From CAWUKT01 sp963923035 (GTDB lineage: Bacteria > Bacteroidota > Bacteroidia > J057 > JADKCL01), in assembly GCA_963923035.1 (NCBI GenBank), contig CAWUKT010000027.1, forward strand, positions 1 through 64,000: 64,000 nt of DNA. The letters are read 5' to 3'. The position numbers and the translations under genes are program-made. The first letter of the stretch is position 1. Each line of letters starts with the position of its first letter. Below the pieces are notes generated by a model. The model did no database searches. It was not told where the DNA came from and was given only the letters and a program-made list of their open reading frames with translations. Positions 34,761-43,809 of this stretch are shown one piece after another.

Positions 34761-36302
34761 ATGGTTTACGCGGACATTTTTCCCAAAGTCATTTCCCATG
34801 CCAAGGAGTATGGTTTTGTCTTTCCCTCTTCGGAGATCTACGACGGCCTGAGCGCGGTCTATGATTACGGTCCGATGGGCGTAGAATTGAAAAAGAACCT
34901 CCAGGATACCTGGTGGAAGGCGATGACCCAGCTCCACGAAAATATCGTGGGAATTGATGCTGCCATCCTGATGCACCCGACCACCTGGAAGGCTTCCGGC
35001 CACGTCGACGCTTTCAACGATCCGTTGATTGACAACAAGGACTCCAAAAAGCGGTACCGGGCGGATCAATTGGTGGAAAAATACATCGAAACCAAGCTCC
35101 AGAAGAAATTGGACAAGGAAATCACCAAGGCGAAGAAGCGCTTTGGAGAGGACTTTGACGAAGCCCAATTCCGCGCGACCAATCCCCGGGTGCTGAAGTA
35201 CCAGGAGAAGATTGAGCAGGTGGAAAAAAGAATGGGGGACGCACTGGAGAATGACGATTTGGAAGGCCTCCGTCAACTGATCATTGACCTGGAGATTGCC
35301 GATCCGGAATCCGGCTCCCGCAATTGGGCCGAAGTCCGCCAATTCAACCTCATGTTCAAAACCCAGCTGGGCTCCACCGCCGACAGCGCCCAGGATTTGT
35401 ACATGCGTCCCGAAACCGCCCAGGGCATTTTCGTCAACTTCCTGAATGTCTACAAGACCAGCCGCCAGAAGATTCCCTTCGGGATCGCCCAGGTCGGCAA
35501 GGCGTTCCGGAACGAAATCGTCGCCCGGCAATTCATCTTCCGGATGCGCGAATTCCACCAGATGGAAATGCAGTACTTCGTGCGCCCCCACACCGAGATG
35601 GAGGCCTACGATTACTGGCGCGAAAAGCGGATGGCCTGGCATCAGGCCCTGGGACTGCCCGCCGAGCGCCTCCGCTACCACAAGCACGTCAAGCTCGCCC
35701 ACTACGCGAACGCGGCCGAAGACATCGAATTCGAATATCCCTTTGGCTTCCGCGAACTGGAAGGCATCCACTCCCGGACCGATTTTGACCTCAAGCAACA
35801 CCAGGAATTCAGCGGTCGGAAGCTCCAGTACTACGATCCCGAGTTGAAGGAAAACTACGTGCCGTACGTGCTGGAAACTTCGGTCGGCCTCGACCGGACC
35901 TTCCTCGCCCACCTCTGCAATGCCTATACGGAAGAGGAAGTGAATGGCCAGATCCGGACGGTCCTGCGCCTGCATCCGGTGATCGCACCGGTGAAAGTCG
36001 CGGTCTTCCCGCTGATCGAAGGTGACGGCCTCCCCGAGATCGCGCTGGACATCTTCAACCAATTGAAATTCGATTTCCGGACCCACTACGAAGACGGCCG
36101 CGACTCGATTGGGCGGCGGTACCGCCGGATGGATGCGATCGGAACCCCGTACAGCATCACCGTGGACCACGACACGAAAGAGGACAATGCTGTGACGATT
36201 CGGGAGCGGGATACTATGAAACAGGAACGGGTTTCCATCGATGGAATCCACGCCTATATCGCAGATCGCCTGTCGATCCGCAATGTATTCTCCAAGCTGT
36301 AA
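34761..36302 (+). CDS. glyS: Glycyl-tRNA synthetase (single-chain class II)
   Basis: 513 residues. The eukaryotic/Gram-positive alpha2-type GlyRS rather than the two-subunit enzyme. Class II motifs: YGPMGVELKKNLQDTWW near residue 36, motif 2 around PFGIAQVGKAFRNEI and RMREFHQMEMQYF, and motif 3 LETSVGLDRTFLAHL. The C-terminal anticodon-binding domain begins near LHPVIAPVKVAVFPL. Between motif 1 and 2 lies a charged helical insertion. Its stop is six bases from the convergent cysQ. Confidence 0.97.
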   Translation: MVYADIFPKVISHAKEYGFVFPSSEIYDGLSAVYDYGPMGVELKKNLQDTWWKAMTQLHENIVGIDAAILMHPTTWKASGHVDAFNDPLIDNKDSKKRYRADQLVEKYIETKLQKKLDKEITKAKKRFGEDFDEAQFRATNPRVLKYQEKIEQVEKRMGDALENDDLEGLRQLIIDLEIADPESGSRNWAEVRQFNLMFKTQLGSTADSAQDLYMRPETAQGIFVNFLNVYKTSRQKIPFGIAQVGKAFRNEIVARQFIFRMREFHQMEMQYFVRPHTEMEAYDYWREKRMAWHQALGLPAERLRYHKHVKLAHYANAAEDIEFEYPFGFRELEGIHSRTDFDLKQHQEFSGRKLQYYDPELKENYVPYVLETSVGLDRTFLAHLCNAYTEEEVNGQIRTVLRLHPVIAPVKVAVFPLIEGDGLPEIALDIFNQLKFDFRTHYEDGRDSIGRRYRRMDAIGTPYSITVDHDTKEDNAVTIRERDTMKQERVSIDGIHAYIADRLSIRNVFSKL

Positions 36303-36308
36303 TAAGGA

Positions 36309-37094
36309 TCAGGAATGGCTGGCCAGCCATTCCCGCATTCCCTTCGCGTACGCGATGAAAAAGGGATTGAGCAAATCTTCGCGGTTGTAGCGCAGGGGCT
36401 CGTGGCTGTCCACGAGCAGGACTTCGCCGCCCGCTTCTTCCAATACGATTTGGCCGGAACTGGTATCCCACTCCATCGTTGGAGCGAGGCGGGGATAGAG
36501 ATGCGCTTCGCCTTTGGCGACGAGCAAAAACTTCAGTGAACTGCCCGCCGAGCGGATGGCCGGATTGTCGAATTGCTTCAGGTAAGCCTCCATTTCCGGG
36601 CTGCTGTGGGAGCGGGACGCCACAATCGCCAATTGCTCCCCAGGAGCTGGCACCCGGCTTTGCAGTTTTCGTTGTTCCCCTTTTTCTTTCAATTCCGCCC
36701 CACTTCCCTTCTCCGCCAACGCCGTCAAATCCAGCACTGGCGCATGAACCACTCCGGCGACCGGTTTTCCCTGGTCCAGCAGCGCAATGTTCACCGTGAA
36801 TTCTCCATTCCGCTTGATAAATTCCTTCGTCCCGTCCAAGGGATCCACTTCAAAACAGCGGTCCCAGGTCTGGCGGGTGGCCCACGGCGTCAATTTTTCC
36901 TCCTCCGAAATGATGGGAATGCCGGGAAAATGCTTCCGCAACGCGTCCACAATGAGGCGGTTTGCGGCCCGGTCGGCGTCGGTCAGGGGAGAATTGTCGG
37001 CCTTGCGGTCGATGACGATGCCTTCGGAGCGGTTGTAAATGTCGAGGATGACCTGGCCCGCTTCGAGGGCGAAGGTCTCGAGGATATCAAGCAT
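36309..37094 (-). CDS. cysQ: 3'(2'),5'-bisphosphate nucleotidase CysQ
   Basis: 261 residues from the ATG at 37092-37094 (MLDILETFALEAG). An inositol-monophosphatase-fold enzyme that hydrolyses PAP to AMP, recycling the by-product of PAPS use. Metal-site motifs: SEEE near residue 63, DPLDGTKEF (about 85-93) and EWDTSSGQIVLEEAGG. It overlaps cysC by eight bases, so kinase and phosphatase of PAPS metabolism are coupled. Confidence 0.93.
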   Translation of the reverse strand: MLDILETFALEAGQVILDIYNRSEGIVIDRKADNSPLTDADRAANRLIVDALRKHFPGIPIISEEEKLTPWATRQTWDRCFEVDPLDGTKEFIKRNGEFTVNIALLDQGKPVAGVVHAPVLDLTALAEKGSGAELKEKGEQRKLQSRVPAPGEQLAIVASRSHSSPEMEAYLKQFDNPAIRSAGSSLKFLLVAKGEAHLYPRLAPTMEWDTSSGQIVLEEAGGEVLLVDSHEPLRYNREDLLNPFFIAYAKGMREWLASHS

Positions 37095-37689
37095 TGGAAA
37101 GGGCGGTTTGGGCAATAAAATCCATGATCTGACCCACGGAATCATCGATGGATTGGCCGGAGGTTTTCACTTTCAGGTCGGGCTGTTCGGGAATTTCGTA
37201 GGGCGAATCAATCCCGGTAAAGTTCTTGATTTCGCCGGCGCGGGCCTTTTTGTACAGCCCTTTGGGATCGCGGCGCTCGGCTTCTTCCAGGTCCACGTGG
37301 ATATAAACCTCCTTGAAGTGATCGGTGCCAATGATCTCGCGGGCCATTTGACGGGCGGCGTGGGTCGGGCAAATGAAGGTACACAGGGTAATGATCCCCG
37401 TATCGGCGAACAATTTGGCGATTTCAGCCACCCGACGGATGTTCTCGCGGCGGTCCTCCATCGCAAATCCCAGGTCGGAATTGATCCCCGAACGGATATT
37501 GTCTCCGTCGAGGAGCTTTACGAGGTGGCCTTGTTCGTGCAAGCGCCGCTCGACCTGGATGGCCAGGGTACTTTTGCCGGCTCCCGACAAGCCCGTGAAC
37601 CAATAGACAGCGCCCTGTTGCTGAAGCAGGGTTTCCTTCGCGGATCGCGGCAACATGCGGTCGTAAATGGGATAGATGTGATCGGCCAT
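37087..37689 (-). CDS. cysC: Adenylyl-sulfate kinase CysC
   Basis: 200 residues. It phosphorylates APS to PAPS in sulfate activation. P-loop GLSGAGKS at 33-40, followed by LLDGDNIRSGINSDLGF and the RENIRRVAEIAKLF helix; FICPTHAARQMAR and DPKGLYKKARAGEIKNFTGIDSPYE complete the APS-binding site. ATP sulfurylase genes are not in this window. The pair cysC-cysQ is transcribed together. Confidence 0.96.
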   Translation of the reverse strand: MADHIYPIYDRMLPRSAKETLLQQQGAVYWFTGLSGAGKSTLAIQVERRLHEQGHLVKLLDGDNIRSGINSDLGFAMEDRRENIRRVAEIAKLFADTGIITLCTFICPTHAARQMAREIIGTDHFKEVYIHVDLEEAERRDPKGLYKKARAGEIKNFTGIDSPYEIPEQPDLKVKTSGQSIDDSVGQIMDFIAQTALSNA

Positions 37690-37895
37690 GGGAGAATGTG
37701 CAAATTATTCGATTCGAAGATGTGCAAATTGAGTTACGAATTTCATATTTCAAACTATTAATGGTTTGCGGGAAGGGGAAAAGACGGTTCCGATTTCCAG
37801 GCTTTGTTCATCATTCGACCAAATTTTTGCTTCAGAAAGGGTTATTTTTGCGGTAAATCGGGCGTTTATGTCCGGTAAATCACAAAAGAGAAATC

Positions 37896-38465
37896 ATGAA
37901 ACTATTGATCGTCGCGGGCACCCTTCGCCGGGGCCGTCGCAGCCTCCGGGTCGCCGAATATATCCAGGCCCGGGCCGAAGTCCACGTCGCTTGGGAACCT
38001 GAATTGTTGGACGTGGAAGCCCTGGAATTGCCGGTGCTGTGGGAACGCCGCCACTGGATGGAGGAAGCGGAAATCCCCGCGGGCCTCAAGCGCTGGCACA
38101 AAGCCGTGACCAGCAGCGACGCGGTTGTCCTCGTTGCCCCCGAATACAACGGCGGTTATCCCGCCGCCCTGAAAAATATCCTGGACGCGATGTACTCCGA
38201 GTACGAGCGGAAACCATTTGGTTTGGTTTCGGTTTCCGCCGGTATGGGCGGCTATACCGTCCTGACGCAGCTCCGCGAGGTGATCAACCGCATGAAGGGC
38301 TTCGTGGTCCCGACCACGTTCATGGCCCGCGACGCGGTGAAGGCCTTCGACGAAGCCGGGAACATGGTCAGCCCCTTCTACGAAGGCGGGGTCGACAAGC
38401 TGTTGTCGGAGGTGGCGTGGTATACGGAAGCCATCGTGGCGCGGACCGCGCAAGATGCGGATTAA
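37896..38465 (+). CDS. NADPH-dependent FMN reductase family protein
   Basis: 189 residues. Flavodoxin-like fold: the N-terminal strand LLIVAGTLRRGRRS has the FMN phosphate loop position, and APEYNGGYPAALKNILD is the family's signature. Members reduce quinones, azo dyes or free flavin with NAD(P)H. The physiological substrate is unknown. A strong terminator follows directly. Confidence 0.92.
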   Translation: MKLLIVAGTLRRGRRSLRVAEYIQARAEVHVAWEPELLDVEALELPVLWERRHWMEEAEIPAGLKRWHKAVTSSDAVVLVAPEYNGGYPAALKNILDAMYSEYERKPFGLVSVSAGMGGYTVLTQLREVINRMKGFVVPTTFMARDAVKAFDEAGNMVSPFYEGGVDKLLSEVAWYTEAIVARTAQDAD

Positions 38466-38471
38466 GGCAAA

Positions 38472-38493
38472 GGCCCCCGCGTGAGCGGGGGCC
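38472..38493 (+). terminator. Rho-independent-type terminator after FMN reductase
   Basis: Perfect 9-bp GC-only stem GGCCCCCGC / GCGGGGGCC with a GTGA loop, seven bases after the stop codon; TTTTT follows at 38502-38506. It also separates the convergent gene ending at 38524. Confidence 0.8.
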
Positions 38494-38523
38494 AGCATTG
38501 GTTTTTGGTATGGGGGGGTGGGG

Positions 38524-41313
38524 TTATTTCTTTTTGTAGTTGGACAAGATGTAGAAGTTATACCCTAACTGTAGTTGCTGGAAGTTGATGTTGGACTCCG
38601 TCAACGAGAAGTGGTATTGGTACCGGAAGAAAAGGCGGTTGGCAGATTCAGGATCGGGTTTGAAGAAGAATTCCTTGATGCCCATGGTCAGGTAATAACG
38701 ATCTTTGAGGTTTTCACCCTGGTAAACAGTCTCCTTCTCTTCGAAAGTTTTCACATCGCCTACTTGAATGAAAGGGGAAGTAGGATCTGAAGAGTTGACA
38801 TTGACCATGTTCAAATAATTCAGTTCAGCATTCAGACTACCGCCAAACCGTTCATCTTGGAACAGCTGAACGACTACTTCAAGGCTGGTATTTACAGACT
38901 TAGCCGTAAATGCCTCCGGGGTATCTCCATTGGTATCGACCGGTTCCTGTACTTGGGTAAGCAAGCCGTAAGCTCCGGCATTGAGATAAAAAGTCGCTTT
39001 CACATTGGGGATGTCCCAAAGAAATAGATTGGTCGAGGCTCCGAATTGCAGGTAGGCATATTGACGCAGCTCTACCGTAGAGGCGGCAAAGCTGGAAAAA
39101 TCTTGGTTATTGGCACTTACAGAACGCTTTGAAAGAGGAAGTACCCGGTTGTTTTCTTCAATTTTTGAGATTACGATCCTGGGTGTGAAGGATTGAAGCC
39201 AGCCATAATTGCTATAAAGGCCCAATGTATTTTGGGTAGAACGCACGCGACGTCGAGTAATCAATCTGAATGGACGATCAACTTCAATTTGCACCAATCC
39301 ATTGGGATTTGAGTTATCAAACCCATTAAAATCACTGAAGACTTTGGCTTCTAATATTTGGTAAGTGGGGGATTTGGAAAGAGCTTCTTTAAAGGGAGGA
39401 TTGATGTTTTTCACGCTATTTCCAGGGGAGAAATCGCGTCTCAGAGACTTGGTGGTAAAATCGTAGTGGATAAGATTAGTTCCGACGATCATCTTGTATT
39501 TGGATCTCAAGTCTCCGGTGTACCTTCCCTTGGGATGAGGGTCTTGATTTGAATAAAGGGAATAAGAACTCAATCGGTGAAAATCTACTTTGCGGGAAAA
39601 GCCCAATGGAAATGTATTGGTGAAGATCATAGGTGTCTTAGATCGATCATGGGAGATATGACCGACCACTTTTAGATTTTCAATGAATCCATTTAAAAAC
39701 TCTATCTCGATATCATCTACTGTGAATTCAATGAGAAAATCGGTGCCTCCCCCTCGAATGGCATTCTTCAAATCATCCAACTGACGATCCTTTGTGCAGT
39801 CGGTTTTGTCCTCCAATTGTTTCAAACACCCATCCATTTTATTGATCGAGACGGTGTTCAAAATAATATCTAGCAGATCCGAGCATTCTTTTCCCGCTAT
39901 CCTTGATTTTAGCAGCCGCGCCTCCTGGTAAATCTTAAACAACTCGTCCCCATTGGCGAGGTTCTCCACCAATTTCATCATCTCATTCACCTGCTTGGAA
40001 TACTTATCGAGTCGGGCTTTTTTGGTCTTCAAAAATTGACTTTTGGGCAGACTATTTTGGAGACCCTTTTCAATTGTTTCGAAAAGACCCTTCAAATATG
40101 TAGCATTGAGCTCACCCAACAGGAGCCTGTTGTTGGACACCTTGAAATCGCTTGCCTCATTTTTGATAATGCTTTGGACCTTCGGATTACTGACAATGCT
40201 CTGATAAAGTTCGACTTGTTTTATCAGACTAGGATCGGGCAAGGGATTTTTCTCAGTGAATTTTCTCACGGCTTGGGAAATGGCGAACTTCAGCTGAATT
40301 TTCTGAGCAACCGTGATTTTTAATTGGTCGATCTCGGTACCCATTTTGGCTTCAAAACTGGGCCAATCAATTTTTTTGAAAGGGTCCTCTTCCGCATTGG
40401 AAAAGTGGTTGCTGATCAAAATCAAGAGTCGGCCATTGTTCTTATTTTTTGCAAACTCTTTGGTTAAATCGATCTTCAGTTGATTGCGGGCTTTGCGGTA
40501 TTTCTCTAAGTAGCTCAATGAATCGATGCCTCCTTTCAAGGTTTTCGTTTGTTTCAGTAACGCTTCGACCTCAGTTGAGTCCTTGAGTGATTTAGCTTGG
40601 CTTTTTGCGTATGATTCCAACTTCTTACGGCAAGAAGAAAGGTCGTCCTGTAATTTCGAACTGTTTCCTTCCACATCAATTGATCGCATGCTGGATTTAA
40701 CAGATTCTAACTCTTCATTTGCTGGGAAGAAATCAATTAAAAAGGGACTGAATTCCTGAATGAACAATCTTCTTCTCGTGGTGATGGAATCAATCTCATT
40801 CTGCAAAAACGCCAAGGCATCTTTTTCTTCAACGGCTTCGATCTGGACAGTTTTTTTCACCGTAAGTATCCCGGCTTCCGGTCCATTTTCAGTGTTCGTC
40901 GCTGCAGCCTGTGCCGCGAGAAGCAAAATATCCCGGAAAGTCTCATCGTAAGATTTTTCCTTGTCTGTTTCGCTTGCCGTTCCAACTTCTTCCTCTTCAG
41001 CATTCGCAGTGTTCTCAGTTGTGCTATTGGATTCGGCGGTGAAAGCCTCTTCGGGGACCATTAGCTCCAATTGCTCCTGGAGCCCATTTTTTATGTTTTG
41101 AAGAGACACCGGGGAAACATTGGTAGTGGCTATTGGCTCTGGGTCCAGGAGGTCAAAGACCTCGATTTTCATATTATTCGGACTGTTCTCGCTGATTTGC
41201 ACATTGTAGGTGACATTGCCGACCTTGATGGGCGTCTTGGGGATTTTGATGGTTTGGGCTTTAAGGGAAAAGCCAACCAAAATCAGGCCGAGGAATAAAA
41301 TTAAATGTTTCAT
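38524..41313 (-). CDS. Large exported protein of unknown function, possible outer-membrane barrel
   Basis: 929 residues. Signal peptide (LILFLGLILVGFSLKA, cleaved near AQ). No family is recognised. The first half (about 60-540) is helical and highly charged. The second half (about 540-929) is rich in alternating hydrophobic/aromatic strands, for example LRQYAYLQFGAS, LFFRYQYHFSL and the closing QLGYNFYIL, suggesting a beta-barrel or surface beta-domain; it ends in YKKK. GC content is visibly lower than in flanking genes, hinting at transfer or relaxed selection. The lipoprotein gene 11 bases upstream is cotranscribed. Confidence 0.75.
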   Translation of the reverse strand: MKHLILFLGLILVGFSLKAQTIKIPKTPIKVGNVTYNVQISENSPNNMKIEVFDLLDPEPIATTNVSPVSLQNIKNGLQEQLELMVPEEAFTAESNSTTENTANAEEEEVGTASETDKEKSYDETFRDILLLAAQAAATNTENGPEAGILTVKKTVQIEAVEEKDALAFLQNEIDSITTRRRLFIQEFSPFLIDFFPANEELESVKSSMRSIDVEGNSSKLQDDLSSCRKKLESYAKSQAKSLKDSTEVEALLKQTKTLKGGIDSLSYLEKYRKARNQLKIDLTKEFAKNKNNGRLLILISNHFSNAEEDPFKKIDWPSFEAKMGTEIDQLKITVAQKIQLKFAISQAVRKFTEKNPLPDPSLIKQVELYQSIVSNPKVQSIIKNEASDFKVSNNRLLLGELNATYLKGLFETIEKGLQNSLPKSQFLKTKKARLDKYSKQVNEMMKLVENLANGDELFKIYQEARLLKSRIAGKECSDLLDIILNTVSINKMDGCLKQLEDKTDCTKDRQLDDLKNAIRGGGTDFLIEFTVDDIEIEFLNGFIENLKVVGHISHDRSKTPMIFTNTFPLGFSRKVDFHRLSSYSLYSNQDPHPKGRYTGDLRSKYKMIVGTNLIHYDFTTKSLRRDFSPGNSVKNINPPFKEALSKSPTYQILEAKVFSDFNGFDNSNPNGLVQIEVDRPFRLITRRRVRSTQNTLGLYSNYGWLQSFTPRIVISKIEENNRVLPLSKRSVSANNQDFSSFAASTVELRQYAYLQFGASTNLFLWDIPNVKATFYLNAGAYGLLTQVQEPVDTNGDTPEAFTAKSVNTSLEVVVQLFQDERFGGSLNAELNYLNMVNVNSSDPTSPFIQVGDVKTFEEKETVYQGENLKDRYYLTMGIKEFFFKPDPESANRLFFRYQYHFSLTESNINFQQLQLGYNFYILSNYKKK

Positions 41314-41324
41314 GGTCTGCAGGC

Positions 41325-42122
41325 TTATATGGTTTTGGAAAGGAAGAAATGGAAAATGGAGATGGGTTGGGTATTCCCGTCAAGGACTGGACTTGAGAGC
41401 TGGATCTCGATGGGATTGGTAGAGGAGAGGGAAAAGACCCCCGAATCTCCCAGCACAGGATACAAGCTATTTCCATCAGCGTCGTAGACGGCTCCTGCAA
41501 AACTCTGATCGTTTCGAACAATCCCTGAAATGCGTTTTTCATTTTGGTCACCGCCCAAGAGCAGTTCCAGTTGGTTCTCCAGATTGACCGTCGCTCGCAC
41601 TGGTCCCAGATTTTGTTCGACCAGATTGGAATCTTTCAGAATGAAATCGCCGATATATTGGCCTGCCAACCCAACATCGCCTATTGAATCCAGGTAAATC
41701 ACTTGAACCTGAACTTCTTGGGATTCCCAATTGGTTTGATCCCAGCTAAAATCTTCAAATGGTTTGCTTTCTCCTGCCCCCAAGCCATTCAGAGCCAGAG
41801 AGAAGGTCTTTCTAAAGCTGAGGTTTTCTAAGATGGTTTGATCAGAATTGAATACTGAAAGTTGAAAGGTGGTGGAATCAAGAGGAAGACCGGATAGATT
41901 CTTGAGCACCAGTTCATGGGAATAGTCAGGCAGGGCATCTCCAGAATCCTGTTCCAGAGAAGCATTCTGAGTGAATTCAAGGTTGAAATAGGGTCCTCCG
42001 AACGCTTCTACGTCGATGGAATAGGTGAGTGGATCAAACTCGTATACATTTCCTGTGTCTGTCGAGCAGCTTTGAATTATCATAAGCAGCCCGCCCCATG
42101 CGAGTAAGGTTAGTCTTCTCAT
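41325..42122 (-). CDS. Putative lipoprotein, partner of the 929-residue protein
   Basis: 265 residues. Lipobox IIQSC (Cys19). The remainder is beta-rich with short repeats of the type LSSPVLDG and resembles an extracellular Ig-like or lectin-like fold, but no domain is identified. First gene of a two-gene minus-strand unit with the large exported protein. The shared signal sequences and low GC suggest one envelope function. Confidence 0.72.
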   Translation of the reverse strand: MRRLTLLAWGGLLMIIQSCSTDTGNVYEFDPLTYSIDVEAFGGPYFNLEFTQNASLEQDSGDALPDYSHELVLKNLSGLPLDSTTFQLSVFNSDQTILENLSFRKTFSLALNGLGAGESKPFEDFSWDQTNWESQEVQVQVIYLDSIGDVGLAGQYIGDFILKDSNLVEQNLGPVRATVNLENQLELLLGGDQNEKRISGIVRNDQSFAGAVYDADGNSLYPVLGDSGVFSLSSTNPIEIQLSSPVLDGNTQPISIFHFFLSKTI

Positions 42123-42309
42123 AACTGTAATTTTTGTGAGTGTTGGTATCTTCTAAATTTTAAGATGCCGGAACAGGGAGGAAATAAAAAGAACATTTCA
42201 AGGTATCAATTCCTGAATGATTTACCCTTTAATCGAAACAATCGGCTAAATTTTGACTGAAAGACCACTTTTTCTTCCCCATCAATTCCAATTGTGTGTA
42301 TCTTCTCTC

Positions 42310-43731
42310 ATGCGGCAGTCCAAACTCCTCCACTTTGCCCAGTACCTGACGCCCGCTGAGCGGGCGGCCTTCCACAAGTTCCTCGCGGACGGTTACTTCA
42401 AGGTCCCGACCGAAGTCCGGGACCTGTGGGCCGTCGTCGACGCGGAACTGCTCGCCCAGCCGGAGGCGAACCTGGACGAAGCCAGCTGTTTTGCCCTGGT
42501 ATTCCCCGGGAAACCTTATAACCAAAATAAGTTTCGCAAACTCAAAACGGCACTCCTCGATCAATTGATCGCGTTTTGGGAGTGGGAGAGCTACCGGAAA
42601 TCCGGTGTCGACCGGGCATTGAACCGCCTCGATCACCTGAACCGCCTCGGCGAAGACCGTTTTTTTTCCCAGCACTACCGCCACGCCGAGAAGACCTGGG
42701 AATCCCAGGCCGATACCATTGAGAGCTTGCTCCACCGGCACCAAATGCTGTTGGCCTTGTCGCGGTACAAATTCCGGCAGCCCCAACGCCAACCGCTCGA
42801 TACCTGGGCCGCCGCCCAGGAAAGCCTCCGGGACTTCGCCGCCTCCGAAGCCGTCCGCATTGCCTACCTCGCGCGCAACCAACAGCGGATCACCGGCCAG
42901 GATATGGCCCCGATGATCACCGATCAAGACCTTGCCTACCTCGAAAAACGTTTGCCCGAATTGCCCGCTGAGGCCCAGGGCTATTTTCTCCTCTACCAAA
43001 GCATTCACCAATCCGATCAAACCCATTGGTATCCAATGCTCAAGGAACTCTTGGAATTCGAGCAATTGCCGCCGGAATGGGCCGAAGACCTGATGACAGG
43101 AGCCCTGAATTACTGCATGGCCGTCTTCAATGGCGGCAACAAGGCCTTTCTCCACGAGATTCTCGAATGGTACCAACGCTCGTTGGTGGAGGGGGTGTTG
43201 GTCCACAACGGGAAGGTGCTTCCGGCCCACCTCAAAAATGCGGTGTCGGTGGCCTGTAAATTGGGGCAAATGGACTGGGCCCAGGAGATGCTGGAGCGGT
43301 TTACGCACCAGATGACGGGCAATAACCAGGCGAATGCGGTGGACTACAACGGAGGCGTGATTGCGTTTTACCGGGGAGAATACAAAATGGCGCTGCACAA
43401 GTTTTACCAGGTGCTCCAGGATTTTGAGGACGAATACTATGGACTCGATGCCCGGATTTTCATGTTGCAGGCTTACCATTTGGAGCAAGACCACTCCGCG
43501 TTGGACGCGCTGGTTTCGGCATTTCGCATGTACGTCCGCCGCGCCAAGACCCTGAACAAGGCCCGCCGCCAACGCTATACCCTTTTCCTGCGGTTTTTTC
43601 GCCGGGTCTACCAGCTCCCCGATTACGCCGATTCCCGCCGTCAGCGCCTCCAAAACGATATTTTGGCGGCTCCGAACTTTCCGTCCCGGGACTGGTTGTT
43701 AGAGCAATTGGAAGACGGTTCCTCCAAATGA
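42310..43731 (+). CDS. Helical repeat protein of unknown function
   Basis: 473 residues from the ATG at 42310; a TTG 19 codons upstream is less likely. Entirely helical by composition, with many Leu/Ala/Arg/Gln and repeated amphipathic helices that resemble degenerate TPR units (for example AYFRGEYKMALHKFYQVL-like spacing around residue 360). No signal peptide or transmembrane segment, so probably cytoplasmic. No function is recognised. It precedes the MMPL exporter by 78 bases. Confidence 0.75.
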   Translation: MRQSKLLHFAQYLTPAERAAFHKFLADGYFKVPTEVRDLWAVVDAELLAQPEANLDEASCFALVFPGKPYNQNKFRKLKTALLDQLIAFWEWESYRKSGVDRALNRLDHLNRLGEDRFFSQHYRHAEKTWESQADTIESLLHRHQMLLALSRYKFRQPQRQPLDTWAAAQESLRDFAASEAVRIAYLARNQQRITGQDMAPMITDQDLAYLEKRLPELPAEAQGYFLLYQSIHQSDQTHWYPMLKELLEFEQLPPEWAEDLMTGALNYCMAVFNGGNKAFLHEILEWYQRSLVEGVLVHNGKVLPAHLKNAVSVACKLGQMDWAQEMLERFTHQMTGNNQANAVDYNGGVIAFYRGEYKMALHKFYQVLQDFEDEYYGLDARIFMLQAYHLEQDHSALDALVSAFRMYVRRAKTLNKARRQRYTLFLRFFRRVYQLPDYADSRRQRLQNDILAAPNFPSRDWLLEQLEDGSSK

Positions 43732-43809
43732 AAACAGGTACCAGAAATCATTTCTTTCGAATTTCGCCCCCCGACTTCTTTTGTTTAACTTTGCACCTGC
43801 TTTTACCAA

